From Planctomycetales bacterium (GTDB lineage: Bacteria > Planctomycetota > JAKEIC01), in contig JAKEIC010000239.1 in assembly GCA_022614695.1 (NCBI GenBank), forward strand, positions 1 to 36,971: a stretch of DNA of 36,971 bases, in the 5' to 3' direction. Position 1 is the first letter of the stretch; every line of letters starts with the position of its first letter. The position numbers were made by a program, and so were the translations under genes. Below are positions 1-6,567 of this stretch, one piece after another. Below the pieces are notes generated by a model that was not told the DNA's origin, made no database searches, and was given only the letters and a program-made list of their open reading frames with translations.

Positions 1-41
1 CCTTCGTCCCTGGCACGGTGCTAGCGGTTCGACTCGCCGGA

Positions 42-62
42 CCCGGGGCCGTTGGCCCCGGG
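42..62. terminator. GC-rich hairpin downstream of the coiled-coil gene
   Basis: A perfect 9-bp inverted repeat (CCCGGGGCC, GTT loop, GGCCCCGGG) lies 17 nt beyond the stop codon of the minus-strand coiled-coil gene. No T tract follows. Its position suggests an intrinsic terminator or a 3'-end stabilising hairpin. Confidence 0.5.
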
Positions 63-79
63 CTCCCGGCGGCTCACCG

Positions 80-607
80 TCAATTGATCATCTCCTCGCG
101 CAGCTCGCGGAACTTCGCGATGTTCGAGAGGTAGTCCTCGCGGATCTTCCTGAGCCTCGAGAGCTCGCCCTCGAGGCGCTCGCGCTTCTGCTCGAGCTTC
201 TCGCGCTCGTGCTGGAGCTCCGCCGCCTCCTTCTCGAGCTTCGCGACGTCCTTCCCGACGCCCTCGAGCTCCTTCTTCGCGGCGGCCACCGCCTTCTCGG
301 CCTCGGCGCGCTCCGCCTCGCGCTCGTCCTTCTCCTTGCGGAGAGTCTCGGCCTCCCGGTCGAGCACGGCCTTCTGGGCGCCGATCGTGGCCACGTCGCC
401 CTTCACGCGGTCGAGCACCTCGCGCTGGTGGCCGATCTGCACCTCGGCGAGCGCCGCCTGCCGCGTGAGCGACTCGGTCTCGCGGAGCAGCGACACGAGG
501 TGCGTCGCCTGCCGTCCTGCGAGCCCCTCGGCGCGGACCCGCAGGTCCGCCGCCGCCGCCTCCTCGCCCTTCAGCGCCGCCACGACCTTCGTCTTTGTCC
601 CGGCCAT
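80..607 (-). CDS. Coiled-coil protein of unknown function
   Basis: This 175-aa protein is almost entirely heptad-rich, charged alpha helix from about residue 40 to 165, dominated by E, K, R, A and L, as expected of a long coiled coil. There is no signal peptide, no membrane segment and no recognised catalytic motif, so it is probably a cytoplasmic structural or scaffold protein. The ATG at 607 is preceded by GGAGGAG at a good distance, one of the clearer SD sites in the window. It lies 83 bp downstream of the ABC-2-like membrane gene on the same strand, so the two may be co-transcribed, and a hairpin follows its stop. No specific family was recognised; resemblance to SMC or DivIVA-type coils would be only compositional. 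Confidence 0.8.
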   Translation of the reverse strand: MAGTKTKVVAALKGEEAAAADLRVRAEGLAGRQATHLVSLLRETESLTRQAALAEVQIGHQREVLDRVKGDVATIGAQKAVLDREAETLRKEKDEREAERAEAEKAVAAAKKELEGVGKDVAKLEKEAAELQHEREKLEQKRERLEGELSRLRKIREDYLSNIAKFRELREEMIN

Positions 608-690
608 CGCGTCTCCTCCCCCGGCGTTCCCCGCCAGGCTCTCGATTGGCTATCGGTCCCCGGCCGCCCCCGCTTGACTGGACCCCGGTC

Positions 691-1602
691 TCACGCCTCC
701 CTCGCCCTCGCCGCCGCCACGGCGATGAGGGCCATCCCCAGCCCATACGCAGCCGCTCCCGCCCCGCCCGCCAGCGCGGCCCCCGCCAGGAGGCCCCCCA
801 GGTCCGGCACGAGCGCCCGCACGGCCACCCGCGCCACCGGGCCCGCCCCGAGGAGGGCCGGGCCGCTCGCGTGGCCGAGCACGTAGAGGACCACGACCGC
901 CGCCCCCGCCCCGGCCGGCGGGACCGCGAGCGAGGCGGCCACTCCCGTCGCCGCGAGGACCGCCCCCGCGAGCAGCGCCGCCCCCGACGAGAGCAGGAGC
1001 CCCGGGGCTCCCGCGGGGGCCGCGGGAGCCGCGAGCAGCGCCCCCGCCCCCGCGAACACCGCGACCGCGGCAGCCACGATCCCGAACCGGCCCAGCCGGC
1101 CCGGCCCTCCGCGCGCGCCCCACGTCCACCCGAGGACCGTCGCGGCGAGCGCCACGACGCCCAGCCCCCCCGCGCCCCACGACCGCCCGGCGAGTGCCGA
1201 GACCGACGCCGCCCCCACCGCGAGCACCCCCACCGCCAGCGCGGCCAGCGCCGAGAGCCCGAGGATCCGGCCCGCCACCCAGCCCCCGCGGGAGAGAGGC
1301 GTCGCCCAGAGCGGGACCGCGGTCCCGTCCCGGATCTCCGCGCCCCCGACCCGGAAGAGAGAGACCGCAACCACGGCCGCCGCGCCGAGCCCGAGGGTCG
1401 CGCCCGCCATCTCGGCCCGCAGGACGTCCTCGGCCCCGAGCGCGAATTGCGTCGTGGCGTGGAGCGAGAGGACGAGTGCCGTCAGGAGCGCGACGGCGGC
1501 GAAGACCGCCGGGTCCCGCATGCCCTCCCCGAACGTGGCCCGCGCGAGCCCGAGGACGCAGCGGAAGCCGCCGGGCGCACGCCTGGGGTCCATCGCGCTC
1601 AC
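691..1602 (-). CDS. Multi-pass membrane protein, ABC-2-like permease
   Basis: About 303 aa, made mostly of Ala/Val/Leu/Gly-rich hydrophobic segments (roughly eight to ten), after a short N-terminus with the GLARATF-x-EG pattern common at the start of ABC-2-type permease subunits. It could be the membrane part of an exporter, but no ATPase gene is adjacent. Start choice: GTG at 1602 is preceded by TAGCAT at 1618-1613, the -10-like box seen before other genes here. ATG at 1593 is three codons further in, and a TTG at 1641 would also be in frame but falls inside an inverted repeat. No SD site precedes any of them. It is divergent from parB, with promoter-like A+T-rich DNA between. Confidence 0.65.
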   Translation of the reverse strand: MSAMDPRRAPGGFRCVLGLARATFGEGMRDPAVFAAVALLTALVLSLHATTQFALGAEDVLRAEMAGATLGLGAAAVVAVSLFRVGGAEIRDGTAVPLWATPLSRGGWVAGRILGLSALAALAVGVLAVGAASVSALAGRSWGAGGLGVVALAATVLGWTWGARGGPGRLGRFGIVAAAVAVFAGAGALLAAPAAPAGAPGLLLSSGAALLAGAVLAATGVAASLAVPPAGAGAAVVVLYVLGHASGPALLGAGPVARVAVRALVPDLGGLLAGAALAGGAGAAAYGLGMALIAVAAARAREA

Positions 1603-1612
1603 GAGATCTGGA

Positions 1613-1618
1613 ATGCTA
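1613..1618 (-). promoter_or_regulatory. -10-like TAGCAT box before the membrane protein gene
   Basis: TAGCAT on the minus strand lies 10 nt upstream of the GTG at 1602 and has no SD site after it. It fits the TAnnnT pattern found before several other starts here. No convincing -35 element was seen. Confidence 0.35.
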
Positions 1619-1638
1619 CCGGGTGTGGGCAGCCGGCT

Positions 1639-1656
1639 CAAGGGACCTATCCCTTG
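1639..1656. promoter_or_regulatory. Perfect inverted repeat, possible operator
   Basis: CAAGGGA-CCTA-TCCCTTG is a perfect 7-bp inverted repeat with a 4-bp spacer, in the intergenic region between the minus-strand membrane gene and parB, just upstream of the TATAAT at 1669. The geometry fits a dimeric repressor site. It overlaps the furthest upstream possible start (TTG 1641) of the minus-strand gene, an argument against that start. Confidence 0.4.
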
Positions 1657-1668
1657 TTTTGGACATGT

Positions 1669-1674
1669 TATAAT
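1669..1674 (+). promoter_or_regulatory. Consensus -10 box (TATAAT) upstream of parB
   Basis: A perfect TATAAT sits in the most A+T-rich stretch of this part of the window. No good -35 hexamer is present at 16-18 bp spacing. If used, it gives a leader of about 70 nt before the SD-preceded parB start at 1753. Confidence 0.5.
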
Positions 1675-1752
1675 CTACAAATCATCCGATAGTCTATGGG
1701 GGAGCCCGGCGGCCCCACGGGCCCGGGAGACACCCCGGAGGGAGACTTCTCT

Positions 1753-2634
1753 ATGGAAAGGGACAGGCGTCTCGGTCGCGGCCTCGACCTCCTCCTCGCG
1801 CGCTCCGGCGAGTCGGTCGCGGGAGACATCGTCTCGATCCCGCTCGACTCCATCCGGCCGAACCCCCGGCAGCCGCGAGGGAAGATAGACCCCTCGGATC
1901 CGGAGCTGGCGGGGCTCTCGCTCTCGATCAAGGCCGACGGCGTCCTCCAGCCCATTCTCGTCCGGAAGTCCACCGGGTCCTCGGGAATCGGGGGGAACGG
2001 GGGGAACGGCGGGGACGGCTACGAGCTGATCGCCGGGGAGCGGCGCTTCCGCGCCGCCCAGGCGGCGGGCCTGCGGGCCATCCCCGCCATCGTGCGGGAG
2101 GCCGACGACCGGGGGCTCCTCCGCCTCGCCCTGGTCGAGAACATGCAGAGGAAGGACCTCGATCCCATCGAGAAGGCAGAGGCGATCCAGGCACTGATCG
2201 AGGACTTCGATTTGACTCAAGACGAAGCGGCAAAAGAAGTTGGGATTGAGAGATCCTCGATCGCGAACTTCATCCGGCTGCTCGACCTCCCCGCGGCGAT
2301 CCGCGACGCTGTTTCACGTGGAACAATCACGATGGGGCACGCGAGGGCTCTCCTCTCGGTCGCGGACCCCGAGCAGCAGCTGGCGCTCTTCCACCAGATC
2401 CTCGAGAGCTCCCTCACCGTGCGCGACGTCGAGACCCAGGCGCGGCGGGGCTCGAGGAGGCCTTCCCGGCGGCGCGGACCGTCTGTCGAGGCGCTCGAGG
2501 GAGCGCTCCGCGAGAAGTTCGGGACCAAGGTCGCGATCCACGCGCGGGGACGAGGGGGACGCATCGTGGTCCACTACGCGAGCGCCGAGGAGTTCGACCG
2601 CCTCCTGGACCTCTGGAGAGTCCCGAGGGAGTGA
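1753..2634 (+). CDS. parB: Chromosome partitioning protein ParB
   Basis: A 293-aa ParB/Spo0J family CTPase that loads at parS sites and spreads on DNA to drive origin segregation. The N-terminus has the LGRGLD motif (residues 7-12) that in this family contacts the partner ParA. The CTP-binding core carries GERRFR (95-100) and the ENMQRKDLDP segment (129-138). A helix-turn-helix spans about 154-178, and the C-terminal dimerisation region is short. A Gly/Asn/Ser-rich insertion lies just before the GERR motif (about 74-88). Start chosen at ATG 1753 because GGAGGGAG precedes it and the family N-terminus begins there; an upstream in-frame ATG at 1696 has no SD. No parA lies in the window; the gene overlaps rsmD by 4 bp (GTGA). 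A parS site lies within codons 186-191. Confidence 0.95.
   Translation: MERDRRLGRGLDLLLARSGESVAGDIVSIPLDSIRPNPRQPRGKIDPSDPELAGLSLSIKADGVLQPILVRKSTGSSGIGGNGGNGGDGYELIAGERRFRAAQAAGLRAIPAIVREADDRGLLRLALVENMQRKDLDPIEKAEAIQALIEDFDLTQDEAAKEVGIERSSIANFIRLLDLPAAIRDAVSRGTITMGHARALLSVADPEQQLALFHQILESSLTVRDVETQARRGSRRPSRRRGPSVEALEGALREKFGTKVAIHARGRGGRIVVHYASAEEFDRLLDLWRVPRE
2310..2325. promoter_or_regulatory. parS: parS centromere site inside parB
   Basis: TGTTTCACGTGGAACA reads on the other strand as TGTTCCACGTGAAACA, an exact match to the Bacillus-type parS consensus (TGTTNCACGTGAAACA). It encodes the residues A-V-S-R-G-T of ParB itself. B. subtilis likewise has a parS within spo0J. This strongly suggests the locus is near the chromosome replication origin. 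Confidence 0.93.
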
Positions 2635-3236
2635 GTCGGGACGGGATCCGGATCACGGGAGGGAGCCTCCGCGGCCGGGTGATCCGGTCGCCCGACCTCC
2701 CCGGAACACGGCCCCTGCTCGCGCGCGTCCGGGTGGCCCTCTTCGATCTCCTCGGCGGACACGTCGAGGGAAGGTCCTTCCTGGATCTCTTCTCCGGCAC
2801 GGGCGTCGTCGGCCTCGAGGCCCTGAGCCGGGGGGCGCGGCCGGTCGCCTTCGTCGAGTCGTCTCGCGCGGCGGCGAAGGCCATCTCGGATTCGGCGAGA
2901 GGGTTCGGGGTCCCGGCGGGACTCGCGGTGGTGGTCCGGGGGGATGTGCTCGACCCGGCCTCCTGGGTCCAGCGACTCCCGGGCCCGGCCGCGACGGCGT
3001 TCGTCGGAACGCCGTACCGGCTCCTCGCGGCGGCCGGCGGCCCGTCCCGGCTCGCCCGGGCCCTCACGGAACTCCGCGACGGCGGGGGGATCGCCGAGGG
3101 AGCCCGGGTGATCGTCCAGGAGGAGGCCGGCTCCCCGGGAGTGACCTCCGGGGATCTGGGCAGGGGATGGATCCCCGACCCCGCGGTGTCCCGGACGTAT
3201 GGCCGGACCCGGCTCTCCTCCTGGCGTGTGGTCTGA
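2631..3236 (+). CDS. rsmD: RsmD-like 16S rRNA (guanine-N2) methyltransferase with altered active site
   Basis: This 201-aa protein aligns along its length with RsmD, which methylates G966 of 16S rRNA in the small subunit. It has the N-terminal RITGG-x-x-RGR segment (7-16), TRP-x4-RVR-x-ALF (26-38), the SAM-binding motif DLFSGTG (52-58), an acidic motif II residue (E76) and GD (104-105). The catalytic motif IV, normally (D/N)PP(Y/F), reads GTPY (126-129): the Asp/Asn and first Pro are both lost. Activity is therefore doubtful, although the open reading frame is intact. The GTG start overlaps the parB stop in GTGA, implying translational coupling. Length is slightly above the usual 180-200 aa. 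Confidence 0.8.
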   Translation: MSRDGIRITGGSLRGRVIRSPDLPGTRPLLARVRVALFDLLGGHVEGRSFLDLFSGTGVVGLEALSRGARPVAFVESSRAAAKAISDSARGFGVPAGLAVVVRGDVLDPASWVQRLPGPAATAFVGTPYRLLAAAGGPSRLARALTELRDGGGIAEGARVIVQEEAGSPGVTSGDLGRGWIPDPAVSRTYGRTRLSSWRVV

Positions 3237-3274
3237 CCCCCAACCCAGACCCGCCCCGCTCGTTCCAAGGGCGG

Positions 3275-4240
3275 ATGGCAAGCGCCCTCCGTGTCGCCGC
3301 CGCGCTCGCGCTCGGGTGGGCGGCCGCTCTCGGCTGCTCCTCCGACCCGGACGTCGAGCGTCACGCCCGGGCCCTCGAGAAGCTCCACGGCGGGCTCGCG
3401 GCGGACCTGGACCGGCTCCTCCTGCGCTGGTCGGCCGCGCAGGACGAGGGCAATGTCCACCAGCAGATGGTGGCCGAGGCCTGGGTCCGGCAGAAGCTCC
3501 GGGACCCGGAGGCCGTCTTCGCCGTGCGCGTCGGACTCGCGCTCACGGAGGAGGAGATCCTCGCGACCTGCGCCGCGGCGGCGGGGTTCACCGGCGAGGC
3601 GTCGTTCGGGAGCGAACTGGCCCGCCTGCTCCGCCACGCGGACGCGGCGGTCCGCGCCAACGCCGCGCTCGGGGCGGTGCTCCTCGGGGGTCCCGGCTGC
3701 CCGATCGAGACCGCCGTCCCGCTCCTGCGGGACGAGGACGCCGGCGTCCGGCGCCACGCCGCGACCCTCGCGGGGCGGGTCCTGGCGCGGAGCGGTGGGG
3801 CGCCCGGATACGCCGAGGGGCTGCTCGCCTACCTCGACGCCCTCTCGGACCCCGACGCACAGGTGCGGGCGCACGTCGCGGAGGGGCTCGGGAGGCTCGG
3901 GGACCCGCAGGCCTCCACGCACCTCGTGCGGGCGGGCCTCCGGGACCCGGTCCCCGCGGTCCGCTACACGAGCGCGCTCGCACTGGCAGCTCTCAAGCCC
4001 GCCTCGCAGGCCGACGCGCTCGTGGAATTCGGGGAGGCCGAGTTCAACCCCTACGTGAAGAAGGCGATCTCGGCCGCGCTTCGGGCGATCACCGACCAGG
4101 AGATCTCGGACTTCGGGGAGTGGAGGAAGGCCGTCCGCGACTGGCGCCAGAAGCGGAACCAGCCGCCGCCGCCCGCTCCTCTGCCGGAGCCTCCGACCCC
4201 GACCACGCCCACGCCTCCCGCGGGCGGGCCCAAGCAGTAG
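3275..4240 (+). CDS. HEAT-repeat lipoprotein
   Basis: A 321-aa predicted lipoprotein. The signal peptide is residues 1-20 with a lipobox-like A-L-G before Cys21. From about residue 115 to 275 come HEAT/PBS-lyase-like repeats, with recurring patterns such as LLRHADAAVRANAALG, LLRDEDAGVRRHAATLAG and LSDPDAQVRAHVAEGLGRLGD. The C-terminal 30 residues are a Pro-rich tail (about 292-321). Such repeats are protein-binding scaffolds; no enzyme domain is seen. It starts at ATG 3275, preceded by AAGGGCGG, 38 bp after rsmD, so it may be the last gene of the parB-rsmD transcription unit. Two hairpins follow its stop. The specific partner is unknown. Confidence 0.8.
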   Translation: MASALRVAAALALGWAAALGCSSDPDVERHARALEKLHGGLAADLDRLLLRWSAAQDEGNVHQQMVAEAWVRQKLRDPEAVFAVRVGLALTEEEILATCAAAAGFTGEASFGSELARLLRHADAAVRANAALGAVLLGGPGCPIETAVPLLRDEDAGVRRHAATLAGRVLARSGGAPGYAEGLLAYLDALSDPDAQVRAHVAEGLGRLGDPQASTHLVRAGLRDPVPAVRYTSALALAALKPASQADALVEFGEAEFNPYVKKAISAALRAITDQEISDFGEWRKAVRDWRQKRNQPPPPAPLPEPPTPTTPTPPAGGPKQ

Positions 4241-4246
4241 GCCCGA

Positions 4247-4281
4247 GCCGCGCTCGCGGCCGTGAGGGTCTAGACCCTCAC
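4247..4281. terminator. Twin hairpins incl. a 20-bp perfect palindrome
   Basis: Just past the HEAT gene stop come GCCGCG-CT-CGCGGC (4247-4260) and then a perfect 20-bp palindrome, GTGAGGGTCT followed by AGACCCTCAC (4262-4281). The genes on either side converge on this point, so the pair could terminate transcription in both directions. The palindrome has no loop, so it could also be a protein-binding site. Confidence 0.5.
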
Positions 4282-4493
4282 CCAACACTGCCAGGGCGAC
4301 GGGGCGCCAATCCCACGGTGTGGAGCGAGGTCGAAACTCACGGAGGCGCCGACCGACGGGACCCGGGGGGAGCGACCTGTCGCGGGGGCTCCCCCGGGTG
4401 CCGCGCCCCCGCGACCGGGAGCGAACCCCGGGTCCCCGAGGGCGGCGCCGATGCAGGGCCGGTCGGGCGCATCCGACCCGCGAGTCGTCTCCT
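4282..4493. other. Intergenic region without recognised gene
   Basis: About 210 bp between convergent genes. I see no coding signature, RNA gene or strong repeat here apart from general G+C-rich local inverted repeats. Confidence 0.5.
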
Positions 4494-6263
4494 CTACGGA
4501 GACACGCCCAGGTAGCTCTGGAGCATCGCCCAGCTCGAGAGGCCGTTCGTGTAGCACGTCGTCGCCGCCGAGACGCCGTGCCCGCTGAACGCGCGCGACG
4601 TGAAGGACGTGAGCCCGCTGAAGCTCGCGACGTCCTTCATGACGTTGGTCGTGCAGCAGCTGTTGTGCGCCCCGCTCGCCCCGCACTGCGAGGCGCCGCC
4701 GCACGAGCCCGTGAGCGCGCTCCCGGTGAGACCGACCGAGTGGCCGATCTCGTGGGACGCGATGTAGGCGAGCCTCTGGGCGTACTGCAGCAGTCGCGCG
4801 TGGATGTCGTTGTAGCGCGTGCCGGAGGTGACGGAGCCGTCGAGGTTGGGCTGGTCGGCCTGGCTGAGCGCGGGGGAGAGGGCCGTCGTCGGCACCGAGG
4901 CGGAGAAGACGCCGAGGGTGCCGCCCGAGCCGCCGAACTGGCTCCCGAGGCAATCGTCCTCGCTCGAGTTCCCGCACGGGCTCCCCGAGTCGAACCAGGC
5001 GGTCCCGAGGACCCCCGCGCCCGAGCTGCTCGTCCCTCCGATGCACATCCGGCTGTAGTCGGTGGTCGCGTTGGTCCCGCCGGGGCTCCCCGTGGCCGGC
5101 GCGATCCCGACGAAGGTGATGTGGATGCTCGTCCCCGAGACGCGCGTCCCGTCGGAGTTGCGGCCGTAGGCGACGTTGAGCCCCTGCAGGATGTAGGCCC
5201 GCATCCAGTCGAGCGCGTAGGCGTTCACCGGGTCGCTCGCCGTCCCGGTCTGGAGCCCGCGCGCCTGCAGGTCCGAGAGGAAGGCCGCCCAGTTCGCGTC
5301 CACGAGCCAGCGCCGCGTGTGGTTGATCCCGGTGGAGGTGTCCCACGTGAACTGCGTCGTCTGGCGGTTCGGAGGGTAGACGTAGCGGAAGCCCTGCGTG
5401 AGCGCGCCCGGGTTGGGACCGGGGTTGGTCACGCGCACGTCCACGACCGCCGGCGCGTGGGCCGCCGTGACTCCCACGATCTGCGTGCTCGAGACGACGC
5501 TGACGCTCGCGAGCGCCGTTCCCCCGAGGTCGGCCGTCGCGCCGGGCGCGAAGGAGGACCCGGTGATCGTGACCGCGTCTCCCCCCGCGTCGAGCCCCGT
5601 CCCCGGCGCGATCGCCGAGACCGTCGGGACCGCCGTGTAGAGGAAGCCGTTCGGGAGGGAGGCCGACTGCGTGTCGGGGTTCGTGACCGTGACGGTCACC
5701 CGGCCGATCGGGTGCGCCGCGGTGACGCCGGTGATCGTGTTGGCGTTCACGAGCGCGACGCTCGAGAGCGGCGAGCCGCCGAACGCGACGGTGGCCCCCG
5801 ACTGGAACGCCGAGCCCGAGACCGTGACGCTCGTGCCGCCCGAGTCGAGGCCGAAGGCCGGCGAGACGGACGAGAAGGACGGCGGCGAGAGCAGGTAGGT
5901 GAACGCCCCGGCGAGCGAGGCCGACCGCCCGTCCGGGTTCAGGACCGTGACCGAGACGGCCCCCGCCGTCCCGGGAGGAGTCGTCGCCACGATCGTCGTG
6001 GCCGAGGCGACGGTCGCGCTGGCCGCGGACGAGCCGAAGAGCACCGATGCCCCGGCCTGGAAGAAGTCCCCGGAGACCGTGACGCTCGTCCCTCCGGTCG
6101 TCGGGCCCGAGGAGGGCGCGACGCTCGCCACGAGGGGCGGGGAAGGCTCGGCCACCGGGAGTGGACGGTGGCGCTCCTTCTGACAACCGGAGCCGGCGAC
6201 CGCCATGACGATCGCGGCGAGGATCAGCGCGCCCGGGCCGGGGGGCAGGTGCGCCGTGCGCAT
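4494..6263 (-). CDS. TIG-repeat lipoprotein with zincin (HEIGH) metalloprotease-like domain
   Basis: A 589-aa predicted lipoprotein: signal peptide 1-26 with V-A-G-S-G before Cys27. Three IPT/TIG immunoglobulin-like domains follow (about 42-125, 126-210, 211-295), each opening with a VxPxxGxxxGGxxVT pattern. The C-terminal 280 residues hold HEIGHSVGL (504-512), the zinc-binding helix of metzincin-type proteases, and a downstream NVM (541-543) that could be a Met-turn. In the canonical HExxHxxGxxH motif the third zinc ligand would be at 514, but Gly is there. Several Cys residues near 518-539 suggest disulfides and extracytoplasmic location. It is likely a surface or periplasmic protease or a non-catalytic derivative. 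Start ATG 6263 fits the signal peptide; no SD is visible. It is divergent from the gene at 6568. Confidence 0.8.
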   Translation of the reverse strand: MRTAHLPPGPGALILAAIVMAVAGSGCQKERHRPLPVAEPSPPLVASVAPSSGPTTGGTSVTVSGDFFQAGASVLFGSSAASATVASATTIVATTPPGTAGAVSVTVLNPDGRSASLAGAFTYLLSPPSFSSVSPAFGLDSGGTSVTVSGSAFQSGATVAFGGSPLSSVALVNANTITGVTAAHPIGRVTVTVTNPDTQSASLPNGFLYTAVPTVSAIAPGTGLDAGGDAVTITGSSFAPGATADLGGTALASVSVVSSTQIVGVTAAHAPAVVDVRVTNPGPNPGALTQGFRYVYPPNRQTTQFTWDTSTGINHTRRWLVDANWAAFLSDLQARGLQTGTASDPVNAYALDWMRAYILQGLNVAYGRNSDGTRVSGTSIHITFVGIAPATGSPGGTNATTDYSRMCIGGTSSSGAGVLGTAWFDSGSPCGNSSEDDCLGSQFGGSGGTLGVFSASVPTTALSPALSQADQPNLDGSVTSGTRYNDIHARLLQYAQRLAYIASHEIGHSVGLTGSALTGSCGGASQCGASGAHNSCCTTNVMKDVASFSGLTSFTSRAFSGHGVSAATTCYTNGLSSWAMLQSYLGVSP

Positions 6264-6474
6264 GGAGCGTGACGGAGCAAAGGCGGTGCCTCCCCGGACC
6301 ACGATCACGTAACTTCTTGTTTTCAAAGTGGATGCGGCAGAGACTCGCCGCCGTTCGCGACCATGTTCCGGAGGGCTCCTGTAATGCTCGACTCGTCCGC
6401 TCCTCGCGGATTCTGGAGGCTGAGTCCGCAACTCCTGCCTCCCGCGAGCGTTCAGCAATGGGCGCCGCACCGAG

Positions 6475-6500
6475 GCCGTGTAAAGCCGGCCTTACACGGC
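6475..6500. promoter_or_regulatory. Inverted repeat with 9-bp perfect arms
   Basis: GCCGTGTAA and TTACACGGC are perfect reverse complements separated by 8 bp whose core GCCGGC is itself palindromic. It lies about 70 bp upstream of the start at 6568. An operator or an RNA hairpin are both possible. Confidence 0.4.
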
Positions 6501-6504
6501 CCGT

Positions 6505-6563
6505 CGGAATCCGACTGGGGACGGAATCCGACCGGCGCGCGTGCGGCTCCCCCTAGAATCCGA
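6505..6563 (+). repeat. Three GAATCCGA direct repeats before the gene at 6568
   Basis: CGGAATCCGAC occurs at 6505-6515 and again at 6522-6532. GAATCCGA recurs at 6556-6563, where its TAGAAT part (6554-6559) looks like a -10 box 8 nt before the ATG. The first copy also forms the palindrome GTCGGA-A-TCCGAC. This could be a regulator-binding array over the promoter. Confidence 0.4.
6554..6559 (+). promoter_or_regulatory. -10-like TAGAAT box, leaderless-type
   Basis: TAGAAT ends 8 nt before the ATG at 6568, with no SD site between, so a transcript from it would begin at or next to the start codon. It overlaps the third GAATCCGA repeat. Confidence 0.45.
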
Positions 6564-6567
6564 ACCC

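Larger units (their letters stand above)
6264..6567. promoter_or_regulatory. Divergent intergenic region with repeats
   Basis: About 300 bp between two divergent genes for surface proteins, with markedly lower G+C near 6300-6450. It contains the inverted repeat at 6475-6500 and three GAATCCGA repeats at 6507-6563. No small gene with convincing coding signature was seen. It probably carries promoters for both genes. Confidence 0.5.

Noticed and set aside
21-45. GGTTCGACTC resembling a tRNA T-loop near the window start
   Set aside because: The flanking bases do not form a 5-bp T-stem (AGCGG does not pair with CGCCG) and no acceptor stem partner is seen, so a truncated tRNA is not supported.
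1654-1674. TTGTTT as a -35 partner of the TATAAT at 1669
   Set aside because: The spacing is only 9 bp, too short for a sigma-70 type promoter; the region at the proper spacing is poor.
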